Shown: positions 22,705-31,200 of the stretch, piece by piece
Layout: every line of letters begins with the position of its first letter
Numbering within the stretch: the stretch's first letter is position 1
Translations under genes and position numbers: made by a program
Assembly: GCA_029556265.1 (NCBI GenBank)
Contig: JAKQFH010000024.1
Location: forward strand, 1-40,652
From: Chloroflexota bacterium
GTDB lineage: Bacteria; Chloroflexota; Anaerolineae; Anaerolineales; Anaerolineaceae
DNA length: 40,652 nt
Direction of reading: 5' to 3'
Notes under the pieces: generated by a model
What the model saw: only the letters and a program-made list of their open reading frames with translations
Databases searched by the model: none
Told to the model about the DNA's origin: nothing

Positions 22705-23653
22705 GATGGCTCCTTTTGTGTTTGCGGGCAAATTGCGCTTTGATTCGCGGGTCAATTAAGGCATACGCAAGGTCTACCAAAAGCATAATAAATGTAAAGG
22801 CGAGGGCTAAAAATATCACGGAACTTTGGACGATATTGTAATCACGCGAATTTATCCCGCCCACCAGATACATCCCAATCCCCGGGATGGAAAATATGGA
22901 TTCAATCACAACCGTGCCCGCAAGCAGCATTCCCATCCCATTTCCGATAATCGTGATGACTGGCAGCAGGGCGTTTGGCAGTGCGTGCTTGAGCAGGATT
23001 TGCGTCTCAGACATACCCTTGGCGCGGGCTGTTGTAATGTAATCAGAACGAATCACTTCCAGCATGCTTGAACGGGTTTGCCTGGCTTGGGTCGCAATCC
23101 CCGGAAAGGCATTTGCGATGCAGGGAAGAATGTAATACTTGATGCTCCCAATCCCAAAAGGTGGCAGCCAGCCTAATTTTACTGAGAAGAGAAGTATCAA
23201 CATTAACGCAATCCAAAAATTGGGCAGGGATATGCCAAACAACGCAATAAACATGGAAATTCGGTCCCCCAGCCCGTTCTGATTGACCGCGGCAATAATC
23301 CCCAACGGAATGCCAATTAATATTTGCAGACCGATACAAATCGCGGCTATCGTCAGAGTGCGCGGAAAGCGGCTGATAAGTTCTTTGGTAACGGGTTGAT
23401 TGTAGACCCAGGAATCCCCAAAATCGAACCGAAATATTATTCCACCCAGGAACTTTCCCAGGCGCACAAAATATGGGTCATTTAATCCCAGATCTTCTCT
23501 TTTTGCGGCAATTTCTTCAGGTGTGGCTTCCGGACTTAGCATCATTTTGGCCGGGTCGCCTGGGATCAGGTACATAATCGAGAACACCAGAATGGTGACG
23601 CCCAACACAACCGGTATCATCCAAATTAATCGTTTAAGGATATATCGTCCCAT
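22697..23653 (-). CDS. dppB: Dipeptide/oligopeptide-type ABC transporter permease DppB
   Basis: This 318-residue permease has the standard N-terminus GRYILKRLIWMIPVVLGVTILVF and the following LIPGDPA. The large extracellular loop contains RFPRTLTIA. The EAA loop is YITTARAKGMSETQILLKHALPNALLPV. Six membrane segments are visible. ATG 23653 is taken as start, one codon inside an alternative TTG, with AAAGGG upstream. A 197-base gap with a hairpin separates it from the binding-protein gene upstream. Confidence 0.92.
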   Translation of the reverse strand: MGRYILKRLIWMIPVVLGVTILVFSIMYLIPGDPAKMMLSPEATPEEIAAKREDLGLNDPYFVRLGKFLGGIIFRFDFGDSWVYNQPVTKELISRFPRTLTIAAICIGLQILIGIPLGIIAAVNQNGLGDRISMFIALFGISLPNFWIALMLILLFSVKLGWLPPFGIGSIKYYILPCIANAFPGIATQARQTRSSMLEVIRSDYITTARAKGMSETQILLKHALPNALLPVITIIGNGMGMLLAGTVVIESIFSIPGIGMYLVGGINSRDYNIVQSSVIFLALAFTFIMLLVDLAYALIDPRIKAQFARKHKRSHHA

Positions 23654-23755
23654 CAAACATGCCCTTTCGATTTGTCAGCCGCTCATATTGTTTCGATTAT
23701 CCCATTATCATCTGGGTATTCATTGCGTTCGTTGTGTCCCATGTCAGCATAAATT

Positions 23756-23801
23756 GCGGCACTGCTTTCGATACGATTCGAGTATTTTCCAGCAGTGCCG
23801 C
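23756..23801 (-). terminator. Hairpin between binding-protein and permease genes (attenuator-like)
   Basis: GCGGCACTGCT (23756-23766) pairs perfectly over 11 bases with AGCAGTGCCGC (23791-23801). On the minus strand AATTTATG follows, with a short T-run. This position is typical for hairpins that raise the amount of binding protein relative to permeases by partial termination or 3' end protection. Confidence 0.55.
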
Positions 23802-23850
23802 GCATTTGTGACACTTACAGTCCGGTCACGTCAGTGATTAGCCGGCTGAA

Positions 23851-25506
23851 TTACTTATTAAAATCCACGGCATATTCACATGCGCCGGGAATAACCTGAC
23901 CGCGCGTATCCCGCACAACCTTCAGAACACCAGAGTCTGCCACGATAATGCTGTTGAAGGAAAGCATACCATAGGCATAGAGTTGTTCCTTCTGATACTG
24001 CTGGAAAGCGTCCACATTGGCTTCATTGAAGCCGTCCAGCGAACTCACCGTGACCAGCAGCGCTTGCAATTCATCATCCTTGAAGAAGTTCGAGGTTGTT
24101 CCGTTGTAGCGATTCTGGTCATACACGAGCTGCCATGGGCTGAAGATGAAATCGCCACCGGCAGACATCGCGAGCAGCAGGTCATATGCTGTTGGATCAT
24201 ATTGAATCTGATTGTACACAGCAGACTCAACCTGGTTTATTTCAACAGCGATGCCAAGTTCGGCCAACTGGGCCTGAATGATCTGGGCCATTAAGCCGGA
24301 GCGAGCGTCGTTTTGAGCCAGCAGTTTGAAGGTCAGCTCGCCCGCGGCATGACCGGAAGCAGCGAACAGCTCTTTGGCTTTGGCAAGATCAAATTCGTAG
24401 TAGGGTTCGGATTCCCATTTCTTCAGGTAGCCGCCAAAATTGGGGTTCCCGATCGTATGCGCGGGCGTGCAAGCGCCAGGCGCAACGGCTTCGCACATGG
24501 CTGAAGTATCAATCGCGTAAGCGATAGCCTGACGAAGTTCCTTGTTAGTCAGTGCGTGTCCATCGGAACCATTGAATTGTAAGTTCTGGGTCAGGTTATC
24601 GAGGAAATTGAATGTGGTGAAGGCCGGGTTATTCAAGAAATTCGGAAGGTCATCCTGTGTTACGCCGGCAGCGATATCCACGTTCGCAGTTTCCAGCGCA
24701 ATCGCGTTTTGAGCAGCCTCAGTAATCACCTTGAAGACAATTTTCTCAACGTTAGCCTGGCTGAATAAAGTGCGGAACTCTGGGTCAGTCTGCCAATAAT
24801 CCGCGCGGCGTTCAAACGTCAGGCTTGAACCAGGCACATATTCGGTCAACACATATGCGCCGGTAGTAATCGGTTTGGTAGCAAAACTATCTGCGCTGGA
24901 TTCGTAGGCAGCCTGGCTTACAATCGGGCACTCGGCAAGGACCTTTTCGAGGCCGCCTGGTCCGAAATTAGCTTTAACTTCCAAATCCAAAATCAAATCG
25001 TCCACCGCGGTAAACGAAACAATATCGCCCAAGGGACGCAGGTTTCCTAATTCTTTGGCGGTATTGTAAGACCAGGCAACATCCGCCGCGGTGATATGAT
25101 TTCCGGCGCTGTCGAAAACGTTATCAAAAATGGTAACTTTGTACAGTTTGTCGCCGGTCTTTTCCCAACTTTTCGCGATCATCGGAACCGCTTTGCCGCC
25201 CATCGAGTCCACTTCTATAAGGTACTCATAAATAGTTTTCAGGACTGCAATCCGGCCCATACTCATCCCAACAAATGGAGATAGGTCGGCCGGATCCGCG
25301 CCAATCGCGATGTCGACTTCCGCGGGCAAAGCAGGTTCTTCCATCGGTGCTTCAGTTTCCGCGGGGGCTTCAGTCACAACCGGGGCTTCGGTCTCGGCTG
25401 GGGCGGCCGGCTTCTCCGTTGGCGCTTCAACTTCCTTCGCGCAGCCTGACAATACTGAAGTTAGCAGAGCAAGGGCGAGGATAACTAACATCAATTTGCG
25501 TTTCAT
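23851..25506 (-). CDS. dppA: Family 5 extracellular solute-binding lipoprotein (dipeptide type)
   Basis: This 551-residue lipoprotein has a signal peptide MKRKLMLVILALALLTSVLSGC with lipobox LSGC. A low-complexity linker rich in Pro, Ala, Thr and Glu (residues 25-65) tethers the domain to the membrane. The family 5 binding domain then begins (VDIAIGADPADLSPFVGM) and contains KPITTGAYVLTEYVPGSSLTFERRADYW near residue 240 and LRQAIAYAIDTSAMCEAV near residue 330. Relatives bind peptides, sugars, opines or nickel, so substrate is open. ATG 25506 with AAAAGGAGAAAG upstream is chosen over 25533. It is the specificity determinant of the importer encoded downstream. Confidence 0.92.
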   Translation of the reverse strand: MKRKLMLVILALALLTSVLSGCAKEVEAPTEKPAAPAETEAPVVTEAPAETEAPMEEPALPAEVDIAIGADPADLSPFVGMSMGRIAVLKTIYEYLIEVDSMGGKAVPMIAKSWEKTGDKLYKVTIFDNVFDSAGNHITAADVAWSYNTAKELGNLRPLGDIVSFTAVDDLILDLEVKANFGPGGLEKVLAECPIVSQAAYESSADSFATKPITTGAYVLTEYVPGSSLTFERRADYWQTDPEFRTLFSQANVEKIVFKVITEAAQNAIALETANVDIAAGVTQDDLPNFLNNPAFTTFNFLDNLTQNLQFNGSDGHALTNKELRQAIAYAIDTSAMCEAVAPGACTPAHTIGNPNFGGYLKKWESEPYYEFDLAKAKELFAASGHAAGELTFKLLAQNDARSGLMAQIIQAQLAELGIAVEINQVESAVYNQIQYDPTAYDLLLAMSAGGDFIFSPWQLVYDQNRYNGTTSNFFKDDELQALLVTVSSLDGFNEANVDAFQQYQKEQLYAYGMLSFNSIIVADSGVLKVVRDTRGQVIPGACEYAVDFNK

Positions 25507-25618
25507 ATTCTTTCTCCTTTTGAGCCTTATCAATTAATATTCAATGGTGCTGCCAGGTATAGCTAATTAGTTTCGCTTGGTATCTCTTCTGATTTAAGTT
25601 AAACCTCCGTAATTTCCA

Positions 25619-26401
25619 TTAAAACTTGATATATCGCAAGTCAAAAACGAGTTGAGTGTCAAGATATCCGGACTTACGTTTGAATTCTGGTTGGGGCATA
25701 AAGAAATCTGCCGGACCGCCAGGCAACGGTACCCATGGTTCGGTTTCTTTGCCTGCCATAATCAGTTCATCATGTTCAAGATAGCGCTTTACAAGGTCGC
25801 CTTCCAGGAAACCCACGGCATGCCCCCAACAGATACGCTCAAACCCGTCCCTCTGCCTGAGCAATTTTTCCATGTTGAGCGCGTGCTGCTCTACGTACGG
25901 CTGGGGTTCATCTTGCATCCAAACCAAAACCACCAGGTCTGCCACTTCATCGCCGGAGAAAAGAATTTTCTCGCTTCGGTCCAAGAGGGCGATGCTGCTG
26001 GGTGCGTGCGCTGGAATTTCCAGCACCTCCAGACGGCGGCCGCCTAAATCGATGACATCACCATCCCCAACCACGGTGACGACATAATCGGTGCGATATT
26101 TTGACGGGTCAAGGCTTGGATATGGGATCTTGGCAATTTCGAGCGCCTTCGCGCTCATGTAGGCATGTTGAAACCAGCCGTTGCCGCCGGTATGGTCAAA
26201 ATGCCCATGCGTGTTGATAACATGGTTCACCGGCTTGTCGGTAAGCGTCTGCGCGTATTTTTGTATATTCTCTGTCGCGAAACCGCTGTCCACCATCAAG
26301 CCCATTTTGTTTCCAACAACGAGATATGATGTGCAGCCCTCACCAAAAATTATCCAGGTATTGTCATCTAGTTTCCGGGATGAAAAAACTGAGTTTTCCA
26401 T
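25619..26401 (-). CDS. MBL-fold metallo-hydrolase
   Basis: This 260-residue metallo-beta-lactamase-fold protein has metal motif THGHFDHTGG (H65, H67, D69, H70), later SGDEVADL with the bridging Asp and CWGHAVGF with the last His. The active site can hold two metal ions. It has no signal peptide. The family covers lactonases, thioesterases, glyoxalases and others; the cyclic substrates of lactonases would suit this neighbourhood but that is inference. GGAGGTAGTTC lies upstream. It is the first gene of the dpp operon, read from the promoter at 26496-26523 with a LysR-type box behind it. Confidence 0.88.
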   Translation of the reverse strand: MENSVFSSRKLDDNTWIIFGEGCTSYLVVGNKMGLMVDSGFATENIQKYAQTLTDKPVNHVINTHGHFDHTGGNGWFQHAYMSAKALEIAKIPYPSLDPSKYRTDYVVTVVGDGDVIDLGGRRLEVLEIPAHAPSSIALLDRSEKILFSGDEVADLVVLVWMQDEPQPYVEQHALNMEKLLRQRDGFERICWGHAVGFLEGDLVKRYLEHDELIMAGKETEPWVPLPGGPADFFMPQPEFKRKSGYLDTQLVFDLRYIKF

Positions 26402-26495
26402 TTTCTGAACTACCTCCGCGTGAGGGTAATGATTTAAAATTTCACGAACCGAATAATTAATTAAATGCCGAGATTTAATCAGATGAGTTTACATA

Positions 26496-26523
26496 ATCAT
26501 ACGGTTTATTTCTATAAGAGCAA
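26496..26523 (-). promoter_or_regulatory. Promoter of the MBL-dpp-ferredoxin-flavoprotein operon
   Basis: On the minus strand TTGCTC (26523-26518) is followed after 16 bases by TATGAT (26501-26496). The start would be near 26489, about 88 bases before the MBL start codon. AAAAAATGAATTGCT at its 5' side is identical to the flavoprotein promoter at 14426-14454. Confidence 0.6.
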
Positions 26524-26539
26524 TTCATTTTTTGTTTGG

Positions 26540-26562
26540 ATTTATTCCTATATGGAAATTAT
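26540..26562. promoter_or_regulatory. LysR-type (T-N11-A) box upstream of the MBL-dpp operon
   Basis: The core is TTCC-TATAT-GGAA inside a 23-base element that matches the one at 14387-14409 at 21 of 23 positions. It ends 16 bases before the -35 box, exactly as there. It is the probable recognition site of the divergent LysR protein. Confidence 0.68.
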
Positions 26563-26690
26563 TGTTTTCCATGGTCGTTGATGGACTCATTGAAACAAAA
26601 TTGGGGATTATCGTGAGTTTCACTCCTGGAACTTAGTCACCAAGTTAAAGAAGATTATTCATTTTTGCATTGCGGTGATGGTTTCTGCGT

Positions 26691-26717
26691 TATAATATAT
26701 TCTGATTTAGAATATAT
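26691..26717 (+). promoter_or_regulatory. LysR promoter -10 with overlapping inverted repeat
   Basis: TATAAT (26691-26696) precedes the GTG start by 40 bases; no good -35 stands at 17 bases. A perfect 8-base inverted repeat, ATATATTC-N7-GAATATAT (26695-26717), overlaps it. Its core TTCT-GATTT-AGAA is again T-N11-A and fits TTCY-N5-RGAA, so the regulator may repress its own gene here. Confidence 0.6.
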
Positions 26718-26735
26718 CCGTCGAAAGGAAAATCT

Positions 26736-27641
26736 GTGGAAATCAGATACCTGAAGGATTTCCTGGTCGTCGCGGAAACCCAGAATTTTTTGGAAGCCGC
26801 GGCAATCCTGTTTTGTTCTCAAGCAACGCTTACCAAACATATCCAGCGCCTGGAGCTTGAACTCGGATTAAAGTTGTTTGACAGAACCACCCGGAAGGTC
26901 TCCATTACCAAACATGGCGAAATGCTGCTTCCGTATGCCCGGGAAATTACGGATCTGAATGAGCGCCTCACCGAACTGGTTCGGGAAGCCAAAAATGAGA
27001 GCCAGCAAACGCTGACTATCGGCTCCATCCCAGCTCTGGCGCAATATAACATCACCGAGCTGCTGGTGTCTTTTAAGAAAATGAACCCCCAGGCAACCAT
27101 TAATGTAATTCAGGCTGGCTCTGAAGAATTGGAAGACCTTCTCAGGCAAAAAAAATGCGATTTGGCATTTATCCGGACCTATGGAGAGCCTGCTGCTGAT
27201 TTCTCGCATTTGTCAATAACCGAAGACGAACTGGTAGCCCTCCTGCCAATCAACCACCCCCTGGCAAATCAGAAAGTAATTTCGCTTGATAAGCTTTGTC
27301 ATGAGAGTTTTGTGCTAATCCCCGAGAATACAATGCTGCATCGCCTGAGCGTTCAGTTATGCCAGGCAAGTGGTTTCGAACCCCATATTGTTTTTACAGA
27401 CCACAGGCTTGAAAACTTATTGGAAATGGTGATTAATGGCATGGGTGTTGCGCTGCTGATGCGTAAGTTGGCTGAATACACGGCGCAGTCAAAAGCGGCC
27501 ATCGTGGGTATTGAGCCAACAGTTATAACCCGCCTGGACTTGTGTTACCTAAAAAAATGCGAACCATCTCTGGTTTCCAAGCAGTTCATCGCGATCACAA
27601 AAACTATGCGCTCAACCACGCTAGGCGCAAAGCCTGCCTAG
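26736..27641 (+). CDS. LysR-family transcriptional regulator
   Basis: This 301-residue protein has an N-terminal winged helix-turn-helix, residues 1-60 (MEIRYLKDFLVVAETQNFLEAA, then CSQATLTKHIQRLELELGLKLFDRTTRKVSITKHG). A linker helix and the two-lobed effector-binding domain follow (LTIGSIPALAQYNITELLVSF and CDLAFIRTYG). It begins with GTG and AAAGGA lies six to seven bases upstream. It is divergent from the MBL-dpp operon, which LysR proteins usually control. Identical box architecture at 14387 makes the flavoprotein-esterase operon a second likely target. The inducer would be a small molecule of that pathway. Confidence 0.93.
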   Translation: MEIRYLKDFLVVAETQNFLEAAAILFCSQATLTKHIQRLELELGLKLFDRTTRKVSITKHGEMLLPYAREITDLNERLTELVREAKNESQQTLTIGSIPALAQYNITELLVSFKKMNPQATINVIQAGSEELEDLLRQKKCDLAFIRTYGEPAADFSHLSITEDELVALLPINHPLANQKVISLDKLCHESFVLIPENTMLHRLSVQLCQASGFEPHIVFTDHRLENLLEMVINGMGVALLMRKLAEYTAQSKAAIVGIEPTVITRLDLCYLKKCEPSLVSKQFIAITKTMRSTTLGAKPA

Positions 27642-28080
27642 CATAGGACAGTCGCTGCGCACAAACCCAAATTGCTTACCGGCCCTCGCTTGTGTGGATG
27701 CCAGTCCTTTTTAAGAGTTGTCTATCCTCTGAAGCGTCTCTATACGCTGAAAACTAAACATACTCAAATTTCACCATTGAGTCCGTCAAAATTCGCTGAA
27801 ATTTGGTCAGAAGTGGTTCTAATTATTCTCGGGTTCCTGCAGTTTATCGAGAGAAACCGAACAATTTGTTCTGACAGGGTTCTTTCACCTTCGATCTTTT
27901 GGACTGATAGAACAATGCGAATGATTTTGAACCATACCCTTTATGATATATGCGAAACTTTTGTTACCTTATCTAAATGATTGGTTCTGTACGGCAGCGT
28001 TTCTGTTCATTATTTCTTCCGTCAGAGAGAGTGGATTGATATCCATTCATCTGAATGACAAAGCCGCAATCGCTAACGTT

Positions 28081-28096
28081 ACAAACCCGGGTTTGT
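28081..28096. repeat. Perfect 16-base palindrome
   Basis: ACAAACCC-GGGTTTGT is a perfect palindrome without spacer, in the gap between the convergent LysR and giant cohesin genes. It could be a protein-binding site or chance; no gene start lies near it. Confidence 0.45.
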
Positions 28097-28189
28097 TTGC
28101 GTAAAGAAAATAAACTAATTATTGTCTTACCTCCACGGAATTTTTTAACATCATTCAATAGAAAGGAAATGAACATGTACTTTGTTAAC

Positions 28190-28223
28190 AAAAATTGGGG
28201 CTGCTCTTCTTTTGAGCAGCCCC
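28190..28223 (-). terminator. Rho-independent terminator of the cohesin-dockerin operon
   Basis: On the minus strand GGGGCTGCTC pairs with GAGCAGCCCC over 10 bases around a seven-base loop, followed by AATTTTTGTT. It lies just after the stop of the giant gene and closes the operon. Confidence 0.9.
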
Positions 28224-28236
28224 TGGCTAACCTTTC

Positions 28237-31200
28237 TTACTTGAACAAAATGGGAATGTAGATTCTCGGTCCCTGGTGGACGATAATCTTGACGAATGCC
28301 TCGTTGGAATCCAACTCGCCATCGTTTACCTTAAAGTAAAAGCCGTCTTCGCCGTTCCAGTTAGGGTCCGGAGTGTATGTACAGTAACGTCCGTCGCAAT
28401 CAAGCGTGCCGTGAGCCGGAGTTGTAACAATGATAAAGGTTCCAATATCTCCCTCAGGGTCGGTCGCGAGCAGTTCAAAATTGACCGGGAAGTTCTCCGG
28501 AGTTTCTACCGTCATCCCATAAGCAACAGGCGGGTCGTTTACCGGTGTGACTGTAATGCTTACGGTGGCGATGTTCGAATCTTCCAGGCCGTCGTTGACT
28601 TTATACGTAAAGCTGTCCGCGCCGTAGTAGTTCAGATCCGGGGTATACGTCACCACAATGCCGTTCACACTTACCTGCCCATGAGATGGTCCGGTGATGA
28701 TGGTTGTGGTTAATGGGTCATTTTCAGGATCACTCACATCCAGTGAGATGTCAATCGGGGTGTCCTCCGGCGTGGTAACGGACTGATCCCGCGCGGTCGG
28801 AGCGGTATTTACTTCAAAAACAGTGACCTTAATCTCTTCTTGGTCACATAATACAGGCGTGCCGTTGTCGCAGACCTTGACGGTGAAGGTGTATTCGCCG
28901 GGGCCCTGCGCTTCGGTCGGCGTCCAGGTGAAGACGCCGGTAGCCGGGTCAATCGCGGCTCCGGCAGGGGCGCCAACCAGGCTGAAGGTCAGGGTGTTGG
29001 CGGGAACGTCGGCATCCGTGGCCGTCGCGGTGAAGCTGAGCAGGGTCAGTTCATTAACCGTCTTATCGCCAATCGCGCCAAGCACAGGCGCGACGTTGAC
29101 CTCGTTGACGGTGACCTTAATCTCTTCTTCGTCACATAACCCAGGCGTGCCGTTGTCGCAGACCTTGACGGTGAAGGTGTATTCGCCGGGGCCCTGGGCT
29201 TCGGTGGGCGTCCAGGTGAAGGCGCCGGTCGCCGGGTCAATCGCGGCTCCGGCAGGAGCGCCAACCAGGCTGAAGGTCAGGGTGTTATCTGGAATGTCGG
29301 CATCTGTGGCCGTCGCGGTGAAGCTGAGCAAGGTCAGTTCATCAACTGTCTTATCGCCAATCGCACCAAGCACAGGCGCGACGTTGACCTCACTGACGGT
29401 GACCTTAATCTCTTCTTCGTCACACAATACCGGCGTGCCGTTGTCGCAGACCTTGACGGTGAAAGTGTATTCGCCGGGGCCCTGGGCTTCGGTGGGAGTC
29501 CAGGTGAAGACGCCGGTCGCCGGGTCAATCGCGGCTCCGGAAGGAGCGCCAACCAGGCTGAACGTAAGCGTGTCGCCGTCCACGTCAGTCGCCGCGGCTG
29601 TAAAGGTGAGCAGGGTGAGCTCAGGAACGCTCTTATTACCAATCGCTCCAAGCACTGGCGCATCGTTTACCGGCGTGACATTAATCGTAATTGTGGCAAT
29701 ATTGCTTACCAGGGCGTAGTCGCTTGCCTGGAAGGTGAAGCTGTCAGTTCCATGGTAATCAGCAGCTGGCGTGTAGGTCAGGTTCGGTGCGGTACCGGTC
29801 AGAACGCCGTGGGTTGGGTGAGCGATGACCGCGTAGGTCAGGGGGTCCCCATCCTGATCCGAACCAGTTAATGTGATTGCCAACGGGGTGTCCTCGGGCG
29901 TCGAAACAGTCTGATCATTAGCGATTGGAGCATCATTCACATCCAGAATACTAATGATAAAGCTTTTCTCGTACCACAAGCCGCCCTGGTCCGTCACACG
30001 AATACGGATGCTGTAGCTGTCTTTGGTTTCATAGTCAAAAACCACCGCGGAGAGCAGTTTGTTTCCTGATATGCTGAAAGAGGCATTGTCCGTATCGCCC
30101 GTTCCGCTTACCAGGCTGAATGTGAAAGTGTCTCCCGCGTTCGGGTCGAGCGCGCTTAGATAGGCCACCACAGACCCTACCGGCAGGTTTTCAAGAATAG
30201 TCTGGTCTGTCAAAAGAATGTCGGTCGGTGCCAGGTTGGAATCTGTCACGGTAATGGTAACTTTTGCTGTTCCGGAGTATAAGGCTCCGTCAAATACTTT
30301 ATAGTAGAAGCTAGTCTGCCCGGTAAAGCCAACAGGTGGTGTATAGCTGAACGCGCCTGACGCCGCAAGTACCAGAGTGCCTTCTCCACTTGGAATATCC
30401 GTCACCAAAACAGCTGTTAGAGTATTGGCCGGTATGTCGGCGTCGCTGTCGTTTCCAAGCACGCCCGGAGCGCCAACATTTAATACCTGGTTTTTCAAGG
30501 TGCTGTAGGCGTCATCGACTGCGACAGGCGCGACGTTGACCTCATTGATGGTGACCTTGATTTCTTCTTCGTCACATAACCCAGGCGTGCCGTTGTCGCA
30601 GACCTTGACGGTGAAGGTGTATTCGCCGGGGCCCTGGGCTTCGGTGGGCGTCCAGGTGAAGACCCCGGTGACCGGGTCAATCGCGGCTCCGGAAGGAGCG
30701 CCATCCAGGCTGAAAGTCAGGGTATTGACTGGAATGTCAGCATCCGTGGCCGTCGCGGTGAAGCTGAGCAAGGTCAGTTCATCAACTGTCTTATCGCCAA
30801 TCGCACCAAGCACAGGCGCGACGTTAACCTCGTTGACGGTGACCTTGATTTCTTCTTCGTCACATAAAACAGGCGTGCCGTTGTCGCAGACCTTGACGGT
30901 GAAGGTGTATTCGCCAGGGCCTTGCGCCTCGGTGGGAGTCCAGGTAAAGACGCCGGTCGCCGGGTCAATCGCGGCTCCGGAAGGAGCGCCAACCAGGCTG
31001 AAGGTAAGCGTGTCGCCGTCCACGTCAGATGCGGTTGCCGTGAAGCTCAGTTCAACGCCTTCATCCACGCTTTTATCCCCAATGGGGTCAAGTACCGGCG
31101 CGTCATTTACAGCGGTAATCGTGATGCTCACCGTTGCTGTATTACTATTGCTTGTGCCGTCGTTCACGCGGAAGGTGAAACTATCCGTCCCGTGGTAATC

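Larger units (their letters stand above)
26402..26735. promoter_or_regulatory. Divergent control region between MBL-dpp operon and LysR gene
   Basis: This 334-base AT-rich gene-free stretch carries the minus-strand promoter of the MBL-dpp operon, the T-N11-A box at 26540-26562 with a second TGGAAA/TTTCCA repeat beside it (26553-26571), and the LysR promoter with its own inverted repeat. No small gene is seen. The arrangement is the classical LysR-type divergent layout. Confidence 0.75.
27642..28236. other. Intergenic region between convergent LysR and giant cohesin gene
   Basis: This is about 595 AT-rich bases between convergent genes. A short frame at 27672-27980 has no ribosome site or recognisable product and is not accepted. 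A 7-base inverted repeat GCTAGGC/GCCTAGC covers the LysR stop. A perfect 16-base palindrome lies at 28081-28096 and the terminator of the giant gene at 28190-28223. I see no other structure. Confidence 0.6.

Noticed and set aside
27672-27980. Possible 102-codon gene after LysR
   Set aside because: No ribosome site, no recognisable motif and AT-rich composition; treated as non-coding.
28055-28261. Short plus-strand frame across the terminator of the giant gene
   Set aside because: It reads through the terminator hairpin and into the antisense of the giant gene end.
28823-29719. Long plus-strand open frame antisense to the Ig repeats of the giant protein
   Set aside because: It mirrors the GC-rich repeat DNA, has no ribosome site, and its Ser/Val/Pro-rich product is the expected shadow of the coding strand.
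28822-31113. CRISPR-like regular repeats
   Set aside because: The 288-base units are continuous coding sequence for Ig-like domains, with no short repeat-spacer structure.
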